From Synaphobranchus kaupii (Eukaryota > Chordata > Actinopteri > Anguilliformes > Synaphobranchidae), in the NCBI GenBank assembly GCA_029718625.1, contig CM056380.1, forward strand, positions 45,146,406-45,210,405: a stretch of 64,000 bases of DNA, read 5' to 3'. The notes beneath the pieces are model-generated. The model saw only the letters and a program-made list of their open reading frames with translations. It was not told where the DNA came from and ran no database searches. Within the stretch, counting starts at the first letter, position 1, and every line of letters begins with the position of its first letter. This document shows positions 33,719 through 44,508 of the stretch, in pieces. Position numbers and translations under genes: made by a program.

Positions 33719-34991
33719 CTGTATTTGCTCATGTGTGTTTGTTTGTGGGTGCACATTAGAGACATAGCCATGGTGGGGCTGGTTCTGGTTTGAACCCCTC
33801 CCAAATTCCTAATAGAGACGGAAGCTCAGTACAGGCAAACTGGAAAATCAGTCGCTCAATTTCAGAATTTCAAAAGAGTCCCTCAAATTCCTAACTTCGT
33901 GGACGTCATGCGCGTTCAAACAGAGGTGAGGATAAGGCAGAGAGCTCTCATTACACGGATGAAGGAGAGCGCACTCTGCTCTAGGGCAGCCAGGCGAATG
34001 AAAAACCATTCAGCACCGTCTCAGCCCACTGTTGTTCTGCGGTGACCCCACAATGCTGTAAATGTCTGAATTAATCATAACTGTGTAAACAGTGAGGCAT
34101 GGCCTGTGAGGACCCGAGCTGTCCTCATGCGTGTGTTTGTTCTCTGGACAGGGGCCAAGTTTGCGCAGGCATGTAAGACACGGGGCCCAGACTGCTAGCT
34201 TTCATATCAGGGGTTGGGATGATATCACCACGGGAACCAGCAGAGCTTGTGGGAGGGTGGCTCCTCTGCTCAGCAGAGATCATTTTTTACGATTATTATT
34301 TTTTTATGATTATTATAATCTGGGACTTTCCCTGCTTCGTTGAAGCATGCCCACGTGTACTGTTTCTGAAACACGTCCATTTTCAGAAGAATCTAGCAGC
34401 GTGGTGGTTATAATGGTCATGGCAGTGATGATGGTGATTGTTGTGATGGTTCGAGGCGCTGGGAGTGGCTAGTGTTACTCACATATCATCTTTGAATAAC
34501 TCTGGTTCCCGTCCTTGAGTACTATGTACATTATTATGCTCTGTTATGCAATTCTTTACTATTCTAATTAAATTTTGTAATGTAATTTTGTTCTGGTATC
34601 TCACTTTCACTCACGCACACGTGCACACTCAAATTCACGTATGTGGGCATGCACGAACACACGTGCACTCAGCCCCGCCCCACCCCCCCCCCCCCCCACC
34701 CCCACAGCCGCCTCAACTTCCTTTCCCAAATTCTACTATCAGCACTGGAGAAGATGTATATCAAGATATATCAGTCAATGCAATCTAACTCACAAGGTTC
34801 CATCTAAGGAGATGGATGGTCATCCAGACCAATCACAGCAGATTCTCTGTTTCTCCATAAACATGTTTCAGGGGTCACATGATAGGCCTTGAATCACAAG
34901 GCCATGCAGACGAGGCAATAGCCAGACTGCACCAAGGTTTCCCTGGGTCAGTTTCTACCTCTGTATTTAAATGTTTTTAAATTTAGTATAT

Positions 34992-34992
34992 G

Positions 34993-35039
<47 letters not shown>

Positions 35040-35042
35040 GAG
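34992..35042. repeat. (GA)n microsatellite
   Basis: AAAG units leading into a long (GA)n core with a GTGA interruption near the end. Confidence 0.9.
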
Positions 35043-36035
35043 AGTCATAGTTGCACATATGCAGCTCTTCTGTGTACAAATCTCCTACTTACTGAACACT
35101 GGAGTCTTAATGGAGGTGGGTGATTATGAATAACACTAAACAAACATTGAACGAATGCAAATCCAGCATCCAGGTTCAAAGCGCCGCTTCCAGAGTTTCA
35201 GCCCAGCTGTTTTCAGCATTTAAGAGTCTGTGGCCAAGAATAAGCTCCGCGGCGCGTTCTGAACCTTCGCCGAAAGTTACCACAACGCTGCAGTCCCATC
35301 ATAGGAAAACAGGTAAATAAGCATTGGGTCAGACTGAGCCAAAGAGGCCACCACATGGGGGCGCTCACATACTGTAGTAGGGCGAGGGGTAATTACTCTC
35401 TTATAAAGCATCCTGTTCTAAAGGAGAAAAACACTGAGTGTAGAGACGGTCCACAGCTAACTGCTTCCAGCTTCACTGCCAGAGAGAGGAGTGAGTCCTC
35501 CAAGGGGATTACATGGACATGGAAATAGTCCTCACAAATACAAGCCTCCAGTCTTTATGACTTTTCAGTTTTAGCCACGATGGTGTTTTTTTCCTTTTGC
35601 TTTTGTTTTGTTGAAGTTCCATTTTTTTAATTTTTGTCTCAAATAGCCAACTACTGACCATGTTAAACACGTGGTGATTTATACCCATTACAGCCGGTGA
35701 TTGTTCCCATTAAGTAATTAGGGGTCTGAAGGATATCAAGACTCCAGTACGCTAAGGCCAACTAGGACCACACTCGTCCAGCTAGAAAACATCTACTCTC
35801 TGTCTCTGAATTTCAATTGAAATTTTTTATCGCCAATATAATTTTTAAAAGACATTTTAGCAGATACATATATCTCTATCTCTCCTTCACTCGCTCTATC
35901 TATTTCTCTCCACCGCTTTTTTTCACCTTCAGTCACTTCCTTGTTTTTTCAGTTTGATAATCAGATATAAGGAATGGTGCATTGTCAGCTCCACACTGCA
36001 ACACCTGCCAGAAACACAGCTCTGGTGTGCACAGT

Positions 36036-36202
36036 GGGCCTGATTTACTAAGCCTTTGGCATGTGTTTTAGCATACGCAAAACCAATAACATGACCAGTG
36101 ATTGGTCATGGTATTTGTTCTGCACCAATCATAGGTTGTGTTATTAGTTTTGTGTGTGCTAAAAGGTTTTGCACACGCTAAAGGTCTTCGTAAATCAGGC
36201 CC
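36036..36202. mobile_element. Harbinger-like palindromic miniature element, copy 2
   Basis: Same family as 21804-21982: GGGCCTGATTTACTAAG left end and GTAAATCAGGCCC right end, with shared ACCAATAACA and TAAAAGGTTTTGCACA blocks. 167 bp. Flanked by AGT on both sides (36033-36035, 36203-36205) rather than TWA. Confidence 0.82.
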
Positions 36203-36299
36203 AGTGCGCACAGGAGACTAGCTGATCAAAATTACTGTTCCTAATACTGATCATCCTCAACACGCCCCAAAAACCTACATTTCTAAATCCCTCCATGTC
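36203..36299. other. Short unique sequence
   Basis: No feature recognised. Confidence 0.5.
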
Positions 36300-36525
36300 T
36301 GTGCGTGCACGTGCCTGTACATGTATGAGACTGTATGCTAGTACATGCATACGAGTCCGTGAAAGTACGTGTTTGTGCGTGCCGTGTGCAGCGTGTGTGT
36401 ATGTGTGAGTGCGTGAGCGTGTTTGTGCATCTGTGTGCGTGTATGCGTGTGTGTGTGTGTGTGTGAGAGCGTGTGTGTATGCATGAATGCGTGTGTGTGT
36501 TCGCGTGTGAGTGCCCGTGTTTGTG
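36300..36525. repeat. TG-rich degenerate repeat
   Basis: TG tracts with CATGCG, GAGCG and GAATGCG interruptions. The short protein frames here are artefacts. Confidence 0.8.
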
Positions 36526-36914
36526 TGGAACAAGGCCAGAAAGCCAGCAGTCTTTGTTTCTTTGGGCAGCATCTGGACGTCAGTCGCTCTTGGTGTGTTT
36601 TTATTCTGTGCTGCACAGGCATTCCATGGCGTGGGTCCCTGGGTGGTGGAGCTGTGGATCCCGTTACACGCTGCAATCAATTGCACAAATAAAGCTTCAG
36701 TTTATTTTCTTCCACCCAACTATTGATGTGGGTCAGGTTGGCGTGACTCCAATATATTGAGAGAAAATATTTTTAACGGGCCTAACCTGCGTTCCTAGAG
36801 GCTTTTTAGTGCCCTAAGTCCAGCATTGCCTGGATGAAGCTGCTTTATGGGCTCTAATGGGAGTCAATAAATAACCTGCTGCTGCAGCACCACTCAGCTT
36901 CTTGTGTTTCCAAC
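36526..36914. other. Unique sequence, no gene recognised
   Basis: No feature recognised between two TG-rich tracts. Confidence 0.5.
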
Positions 36915-37202
36915 TGATGCGTGTGCGAGCGAGCGTGCAAGCGTGCGTCTGTGCATGCATATCTGTGTTTGTGTTTATGCACGCATTTGTGTTTCATGTG
37001 CATGTCCATGTGTGTACGCATGTGCATGTGGGTGTTTATTTGTACCCCCCGTGTACGTGTGTTTTGTGTGTGCGTGTGTTTGTGAAAGCTTGCATCCGTT
37101 TGTGCATGCATACGTGTGTTTGTGATTATTCACGCATTTGTGTTGCATGTGCATATCTGTGTCTGCATGTGTATGTGAGTGTTTATTTGTATCTGTCTGT
37201 GT

Positions 37203-37239
<37 letters not shown>

Positions 37240-37250
37240 TGTATTTATGT
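36915..37250. repeat. TG-rich minisatellite ending in (TG)n
   Basis: Two similar blocks of about 150-170 bp, each containing GCATGCATA, CACGCATTTGTGTT and GTTTATTTGTA, indicate duplication of a TG-rich unit. A pure (TG)13 core lies at 37209-37235. Confidence 0.8.
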
Positions 37251-37672
37251 GCATGCAAGATTCTACAGCTTGTAACAAGCGTCACAGACCATGCTGATGG
37301 ATCTGGACACATCATCATCATCTTCACCACCATCACACATCTTTCAGCCAGAAGAGCATGACCTGGCAGGATCAGCACGGCAGGGTCTCCGGTTACCCTC
37401 TTAAATACATCATATCCTCCGCTTCAGCTTTCTGTCTGTTTTGAAATCCGAACTGCTGTTGACTAGAGGTAATTCGACCTTTTGCGAGGATTTGAGAAAT
37501 GTTCATTGGAGTTGGGGGTAGAGATAGGGGGTAGGGGGTTAGGAGGCTGAATGAAGAGGGGTTCTGGCTCTATTTATTCACAGATCAAGAGCAAGAGTGT
37601 TCACATTCAACCAGTTATCTCACGGGCCTACACCTCACACAGTGGCTCAGACGCAACGTTGCATTCTTACAG

Positions 37673-37690
37673 CCCCCCCCCCCCCCCCCC
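37673..37690. repeat. Poly-C tract (18)
   Basis: Uninterrupted C run. Confidence 0.9.
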
Positions 37691-38071
37691 TCCACCCCAC
37701 CCCACCCCACAATCCCCTGCTCTCCTCTGCTGCTGAGAACAACCAACAAACAAGTAAACAAACTCTTCCACCTGGCCGGGTGAGTCTGCAGGTAAAGGCC
37801 GTGATCAAACACACCTGCGTCGGGCCTCTTCAAACGCAGCTGCCAGCCCAGGCCCATTAAGGCCTGCCGAGAGCCAGGCACGTTGCTGCTGTTTACCCAG
37901 TGGCCAGCTTGCTGCCACTCCACCAACTGAAATCCCCCCAAATGTGTTTGCCGTTCTCTGGGTGCGGGCGGGGCCGGGGCGGTCGAGCCGTTAGCGGACC
38001 GGGCCGCGCGCGTCGTTGGGAGAGCACCCTTCAGGCCGTCGTCGAGAAACATCTGGAGAGCAGCCGTGTCA

Positions 38072-38099
38072 CCCCCCCCCCCCCCCCCCCCCCCCCCCC
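38072..38099. repeat. Poly-C tract (28)
   Basis: Uninterrupted C run, among the longest homopolymers in the window. Confidence 0.9.
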
Positions 38100-38389
38100 T
38101 TCGCGCATTCCAGCGACAGCTGGAGAAGGCATTACGGAACGCGTATGCCCGTCGCCTCTGCGCCATGGAAACCGGGAGGAGGAGTCACACTTTTGCAGAG
38201 ATCAATGGGCCGGTGTGTTTCGCTGGCCGAACAGACAGCGCGATGCTTCGGCTCATTTATATATGGGGGGGGTTAATGTTTACAGTGCTGCGGTGGGCAT
38301 GCAGGTGGACAGGATGACGCGGGACCCTGACCTGTCCTGGGCTGACCCAAGGCCCATTAAAGAGCAAAGAGCTCTACAGCAGTTACACT

Positions 38390-38495
38390 AACACATACAT
38401 GCCAATGCACACACACATACCCACATATACACACACACTCATATCAACATGCACGCACACACCCTCTCACACTCGTGCACGCGCACACACACTAC
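38390..38495. repeat. AC-rich degenerate repeat
   Basis: Short AC blocks separated by ATG, CCC and GTGC interruptions. Confidence 0.75.
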
Positions 38496-40067
38496 TTTAA
38501 ACAAGCAGGAATGAGGCTATGAGTGGATAAATTTAAGTAACAGTACAGTAATGCGCCTCTATTTTTTAATCCTAAACAGCGAGACGTTGCTGCACGCACT
38601 GAATTTAGCTCCACGGTATTCTTGTGCATTGCTTGTGTGCTTGTTGCAAGACTCATCATCATCATCAAAGCCACATGGCTTCCTACATCGTCCGAAGTAA
38701 CTTGGCATTGTATAAATGGCGCCTTGTGTATGCAAGTAATTTGCCATTTTATATTACAACTAAATGTTTTTGTTAAGATGTAATGCATTAATAAACAAAC
38801 AGTCTTCCATTTGTGTATCACCAAGTTATACGGTAAGCTACGGAAATTATTCTATGGTAAGTATCATGATCGTTTGAAAGGCAGTAGACACAGGACAGGA
38901 CGCTAAAGGAAAAACTTTGACACGACAGTACAGGATTGAAAGTTACTGTTACCAGCAGGATGGGATGGGACAGAAAACATGTTCCACAGGGCAGCACAGG
39001 ACTGAAGATGTACGTTTTTAGCACAAAAAATGTGCATATAACAGTGCATATTCCCTCTCATGTCATACTCTAACACACGCGCAAACACGTGCACGCTCAC
39101 GCACACACAAACAGGTTTGTACGTGAAAGGATTTCACTGAGGGAGGAATGAAAGGGCGAGAGAAGGTTGCAATATTCTTTCAGGTCCAGCAAGGGAATAC
39201 TCCAGTACTGCCTCTTTCCCATAATGCTCGCTGTCTGACCCTGTGGCCCTGCAGCATCTTGAAGTCTCAATCAGCACAGGCTGGCTTTATCATTATCATG
39301 GATTACCACCTAAGGGCCTATAAAACCGCCAAACCAAGAGTTTTATCATTGTTGGCATCAGAGACAATGGCTGCCAAGCAAACCAATCAGTCAGTTTGTG
39401 TCAGGGTTTATAAGACATAGATGGTCCAGAATGATCCCTGATCAGCCAAAGTGGCAGGGTTCAGTAAGTAGAGCGTCATGTGACCTCCACAGTCCGCTGC
39501 CGGCTTGTCAGGCCAACGATGCCCTGTCAACAACCACCCCTGGGTGTGAAAGACTAAAAGTGTGCTTGTGTGTTACCCGAAACCTGATAAGAGGATGGGG
39601 TGGATGCTCTAGTGTTCAGTGAGCCTGCCACACTGAAACTGACCTCTACACCTGCCCGGCAGGTTGACAGACAACATCTGAGCGCTGCTAAAATGTCAAA
39701 TACAATGTCATACAAACAGAATTATTAAGGATTACATCATTGCTCCGCTGCAGCAACCACAGTCATTAACTACACAGTGAACGCAAGGAGCCATGACTCA
39801 GTGGCTTGGCCTGTTATTTTAGCCCCATTTTAATAAATTATCTGATCTAAAAAACATAGGTCTATTAATAGGAGGGGAAAAGAACTTCAGTCACTCTACT
39901 TCTGATTCTTAAAGAACATTTTAATAGTTTGGCAAAAGTTAATTCCCATGCTTGGCATAACAAATTCATGCATGGTCACCACTTCATATTTTAAGAGCTA
40001 TAAGACCCTCCATCCCTAAACTCTACAAAAGAGGCCAGTAATCCATATTGCACATGAAATACAGTAG

Positions 40068-40114
40068 GGGATGGGCAGTATTTGAAAATATCAAATATAT
40101 ATACTGCCCATCCC
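40068..40114. repeat. Perfect 14-bp inverted repeat (hairpin)
   Basis: GGGATGGGCAGTAT (40068-40081) and its exact reverse complement (40101-40114) flank a 19-base centre that itself contains TTGAAAATATCAA. Possibly the core of a tiny palindromic element. Confidence 0.75.
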
Positions 40115-40281
40115 TGTCAAAACATTTTTTTATTTTTTCAATATATTTATTGTGTGAAACGTATTTATATGCAGCAGCATTATACTACCTCAAAGAATAA
40201 AATCTCATGAGACTCAAACATTCAATCTTTAGATATGGTATTGTCGCAACCGCTGAAGAGATTCCTTTAGTAAAAACTCAC

Positions 40282-40349
40282 CTGTACGCTTGTGTCTCTC
40301 CATGAATGTTCTGCTCTTGAATATACTCCACAGCCATGAACTCCAAGAA
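40282..40349 (-). other. Candidate 68-bp internal exon of an unidentified gene
   Basis: On the minus strand a segment is bounded by TTGTTAATACTTGCAG upstream and GTGAGTTTTTAC downstream, close to acceptor and donor consensus (CAG before GTGAGT). All three frames are open; the most protein-like reads FLEFMAVEYIQEQNIHGETQ. Length modulo 3 is 2, so it would change phase. I do not recognise the protein. About 1.7 kb upstream on the same strand is a promoter-like CpG segment (41940-42070). A non-coding transcript or chance splice-like borders are alternatives. Confidence 0.35.
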
Positions 40350-41466
40350 CTGCAAGTATTAACAATACAGGAAAGTAGTGTCATAAATATGCTAAGAATA
40401 TCAATGTGGTTAAAAACGTCGAACAACGAGTTTGCTTCACTGAGACTCCCTCTACATATTATGAAAATGCTTGCCGTTTTTTTTTTTTTTGCTGCGCCAT
40501 GGTGGTAGTTATGCTATAGGCGTTTACTCTGATGATGTTGGCTCTAGCACTGACGTGAAAAGAAGCACTATCATACTTCAGGTAAAAGGTATGATAACGT
40601 CTCAATCCGTTAGCCTTATTCCGTGTACTCCGCTTTGGTATACTGTAGCATACTGTCCAGGACAGGTGCAATTACACAGTCGTACTATGTCGGTATTTAT
40701 ACTGTAGTCTGCACGGTTAGGGTTACACTTTAATTCTGCACACTAATATAGCTATGAAGTAATGCATGACATAGCTGCAGCTGTAACTGTATAATAATAT
40801 ATGTATAATGATACGAATAGTGATGCAATAGGGCGGTACATGAAACTTTTCATAAACATTTCCGTTTCTGTTAAGTTTATCCCTTAATTTAATTTGCAAA
40901 GACCCACGTGACTATCTCACATGCAATTCAACAACTAACGCTAGCTACCGTTCGTTGGCCCTAGCTAAACATTTGCTAAATACACATTAGTAATTAGCTA
41001 GCTAGCAAATCTATGCTAGCTAGTTAACGTTAGCCAACACCAACGTTGGCTAACAAATGCATCATGGAATTAATGTTACCTAATTTCCTAATGATAACAT
41101 GAAGGAAAAGATAATATGGTATTTTCTTTAGGATTTCTCGCTTTATCTACAGTGCGCAATAATGCTCACACCTAGCAACGTTTAGTAATGATTGCTAGCC
41201 ACCCACAAGCTTCAATACAGTACTTGCAGGATTCAGAAAACTTTATCATCACCACAAGACGTCTCTGGCTGGATCCTTCTACTTGTGGCTTATGTTGAGC
41301 CGCACCTGAATCTCTGCCAACAACTAAAACGTAGCTAGCTACAAAGCCAAACACGAGCAAACGCGATAGCTGGCTGTGTGTGCAAATGTCAAATTCCTTC
41401 AAATCATTTACTTTTTTAGTGTAACCACGCGTGCTCAAAGAGATCCAAAAGCTCCTAAAACTATAT
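40350..41466. other. Possible intron or flank; no further exon supported
   Basis: A minus-strand frame at 41172-41438 has an acceptor-like TTGTTGGCAG at about 41325 but only weak donors. The region 40930-41065 is rich in GCTAGCTA and AACGTTAGC motifs, a low-complexity pattern. Confidence 0.35.
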
Positions 41467-41733
41467 GGCTATGTCCGAAGCAACGCCCTTCCATACTATG
41501 GAGTATGCAGAGTAAACTGGATGAGAAGTTAAGTTAGGCAAAATGTTCTCTAGTGTACTTAAACCCCCCGAACGATATACTTATTTCCGGGTTTTCGCTG
41601 ATAATATATCGCATACTGTACGTCACTAAAATATGCAGTAAGCAGTAGTATACAGTATGCTAGTACACAGGACGCAGTTGATAGAGCTCTGATTCGGACC
41701 TATTTTTATACAGTCTATGATTCGGACACAGCC
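41467..41733. mobile_element. Possible miniature DNA element (GGCTATGTCCGAA ends)
   Basis: GGCTATGTCCGAA (41467-41479) and the reverse complement of 41721-41733 (GGCTGTGTCCGAA) match at 12 of 13 positions. The interior contains repeated CATACTGTA/GTATGC-type motifs. No clear target duplication. If real, it lies in the candidate minus-strand intron. Confidence 0.5.
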
Positions 41734-41939
41734 TAAATCTTCTTGCATCGAACAGTTTAAATTGTTAGTTTCTTAGCAAGTTAAGATATCGAACGTTAGC
41801 TATGCAAATTCAAATTAGCTAAGTTAACATACTCAGCCCGTGCAATGTAATATCCGTTAGCTACTTAATTATAGCCTATACAGCAACTCGTGTATGTATC
41901 ATGTTTTGTGAACGATAATCCTAAAACTTAATACAGTTC

Positions 41940-42070
41940 AGCCCTTACCCGTTACGTATTTTGGCTGCTGGAGAAAACCAGTTTGAAGCACAGAACTGTT
42001 CTGTGGTTTAAAGCTATAGCTTCTCTCGCCGCCATATTGAAGAGGAACTGACACTTTGCAGGCGTAAACC
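41940..42070 (-). promoter_or_regulatory. Candidate promoter / first exon, minus strand
   Basis: On the minus strand CTTCAATATGGCGGCGAGAG contains a YY1-type CAATATGGCGGC motif overlapping an ATG in good context. The frame from this ATG runs 27 codons to a TAA, just before a donor-like CGG then GTAAGG (41949-41954). YY1 motifs at first-exon starts are common in vertebrate housekeeping genes. The exon may be untranslated, or a second donor-like GTAACG slightly upstream of the TAA may be used. No TATA box seen. Confidence 0.35.
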
Positions 42071-43297
42071 GGTTTCCTACAAGTGGCTACCGAAAAAAAA
42101 TCATGTGGCTACAGCCATGTATACATATCTATGGCTACAGCAATTTATGCAATTCTGGAGTGTTGAGGTGGTGTGTGAAATATTGCTCTTTTGGATAATT
42201 TTTTAGTGACAGAAAGTCGGCCTACCTGCAGCAGTACTAGTAGTACTGGAAGTAGCACCCGGAAACGAGAAGGTCTCTAACCTACAAAAATGCCTTCCAA
42301 TAAACATCGCTTCTTATAATTTTTTTGTAGTACTGAACCAAAATTGGCATCTGTTTACATAATCCTACAATTGCCATATTTATTTTGCTACAAAACACAG
42401 TATTTGCAGTTCGTGAATAAATCTCATGATTTAGTGAACCGCATTTGTGAACCCATATTTGGCTATACAGTCTGTGAGACAGTTCAAATCTTTCTCTCCT
42501 GCGAAAGCAAAGGATTCCGACTCAATATACAGTAGGTGGGATGGAATAGATTTCTCAGAATGTCTACTATGTAAATCAGTTTCAGATAAGGCTTTCACAA
42601 AAACTCTGTAGCTACTGCAGGATCCACCGGAAATCCTTTAATGTGAACTTTTGTCAATTGATCATGTACAGTATGCGCTGATCCTATTGGTCAATATTCA
42701 TCACTTGAATCAAGTGGGTGTGGATTCCTTAAGTGCAGTCCACTTTAGGTGTTCTATTATACAAACTTCCCATGATGTCCCCTGATACACACACACACAT
42801 ACAAACACACACTCTTTTCAGTTGCTTGGACTGTTTGAGATTAGAGTAGACCATTTTGGAACACATGCTGAACACGGTTTTTATCTCCACTTGGAAAACG
42901 GGTTCCCACTTTACTGGTGTGTACTCAGAAAAAAATTACCCTTTTGAACCGAAGCAAGTGTGCAAGTACACACACATACACCCAAACTCCCAACTGAAAA
43001 TAGCAGAGTGCATTGTGGGGGCAGGGAAATAAACATGTTTGCTCAGTGTTAATCATTCTCTCAGCCAGTCCATGGGCCCTGCCAGCTTCCTGGCAGCCTC
43101 TCCTTCATTAAAACATTAACCAGGACGTGTGGACAATGGCTCCTGTGTTCCTCTTCTTATCTGAGTTTCTCTGGCCCGAGAGAGGGGCCAGTGTCCCAGT
43201 CTGTCCCTTTTCTGTCCCACAGCGTCCTCAGCTGCATCCAGCTCTGCACTGACCAACAGCAAAAACTGGACTCCACATCAAACAAGAGAGCCCTCTT

Positions 43298-43300
<3 letters not shown>

Positions 43301-43346
<46 letters not shown>
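43301..43346. repeat. (TC)23 microsatellite
   Basis: Perfect dinucleotide repeat; the Ser/Leu and Glu/Arg frames over it are artefacts. Confidence 0.95.
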
Positions 43347-43349
<3 letters not shown>

Positions 43350-44489
43350 TCTCTCTCTTCCAACTCCCTTTCCATGTTCTACTGTAAATTTCTGTGGTTC
43401 CTCTCTTCCCCATATCATCTTTCTTCTTTTCTCTCTCCCTATACTCCTTCTGTCTTTGCAGCTTATCTCTGTGCCTTTCTTTCTCTCATCTCTCTGCTTG
43501 GCTTCCTCCTCTTCTCCCTGGTCTGATCCCCCTGTTTGCCATTTTTTTGTTCTAATGGCAGACAAGCTAGTGAACGTCCTCCAGCATAGCGTCATTAACA
43601 ACTGGAGGGGTAGTTCTAGAAATACTTTGGAACTTATGCTGAGATGATGGTTGAGCATACGTGTAAATTACATTGTCGGACCTTTGCTAATTAGCATTAT
43701 CATAAAGCAATAGCATTCTCACAATGCCTCTAGCATCAGCACGGGAAGCTGCGTTCAAATTAGCAGTGAAAATGCTAGTAGCCCCATGTCTCTTTCTGGC
43801 CCACAAGCACAGTGTACGTGTGCATGCTGTGGCTCAGTTCTCCTCGGCCCAGAGGCTTTGGCTGCTGTCCCTCTTTCACCTGTTGCTGTAAATCAGAGCT
43901 GTGTCAGTGCTGGGGGGTGCCCTGTTCCCCCCAGGTTGAAGTATGATATGCACAGCAGTACGGAAATCAAAGGGGACCTGCAGGGCGGCCCCTGAGGGAC
44001 GGGCAGGAGCACACCCCCCCCCCACACACCCCATCCCGCAGGCTCTTCAAAGCGGCCATCGATCGCGCGTGGGAGACAGGTGGGGGGCGCTTCGCCGTCG
44101 GCATCCCGGGGGCCTTGTTGGATGGAAGGATGAAACGGTCTCTCCACACCGCAGCTGGGTGCATATCTGTTAATGGAATGGAAAATGAAAAGAAACTTCC
44201 TCATTTCTAACCCCCATTTCCTCTCTGACCTCCCACCACCAGCCTCACAATTTTGCCCCCTCACTCAACATCTGCACAACCCCACCCCACCCTCCAGACC
44301 AGCCACGGCGTGCAGGTGTGTGGTTTACCCGGACTCCTCCCCACCCCAGAGCAGAGCAGCTGTGGTGTGGCGTGTCAGCCCTAATCTTGATAACCTTGCC
44401 TCGCATTCAATCGCCTGAAACGCTTCTGTGGCTGCTCTCCTTGTCCCTTCAGCCGGTCTCCGTGGAGACACGCATCTCACACTGGCCGG

Positions 44490-44508
44490 AAGAGAGAGAG
44501 AGAGAGAG
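44490..44508. repeat. (GA)n short microsatellite
   Basis: About nine GA units followed by a G run. Confidence 0.85.

Larger units (their letters stand above)
32544..36035. other. Mostly unique sequence, no gene recognised
   Basis: Contains TG (33664-33718) and GA (34992-35042) repeats and a C run near 34683. CpG-enriched at 33060-33200. No domain or exon with splice borders recognised. Confidence 0.5.
37251..40067. other. Mostly unique sequence, no gene recognised
   Basis: Contains C runs (37673-37690, 38072-38099), an AC-rich tract (38390-38495) and a GC-rich CpG cluster (37960-38060). A minus-strand frame at 38559-38747 has no recognisable domain. No confident exon seen. Confidence 0.45.

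Noticed and set aside
41172..41438. Minus-strand frame as a second exon of the candidate gene
   Set aside because: The acceptor is passable, but donors (GTACTG, GTGGCT) are weak and the frame does not join convincingly with the other candidate exon.
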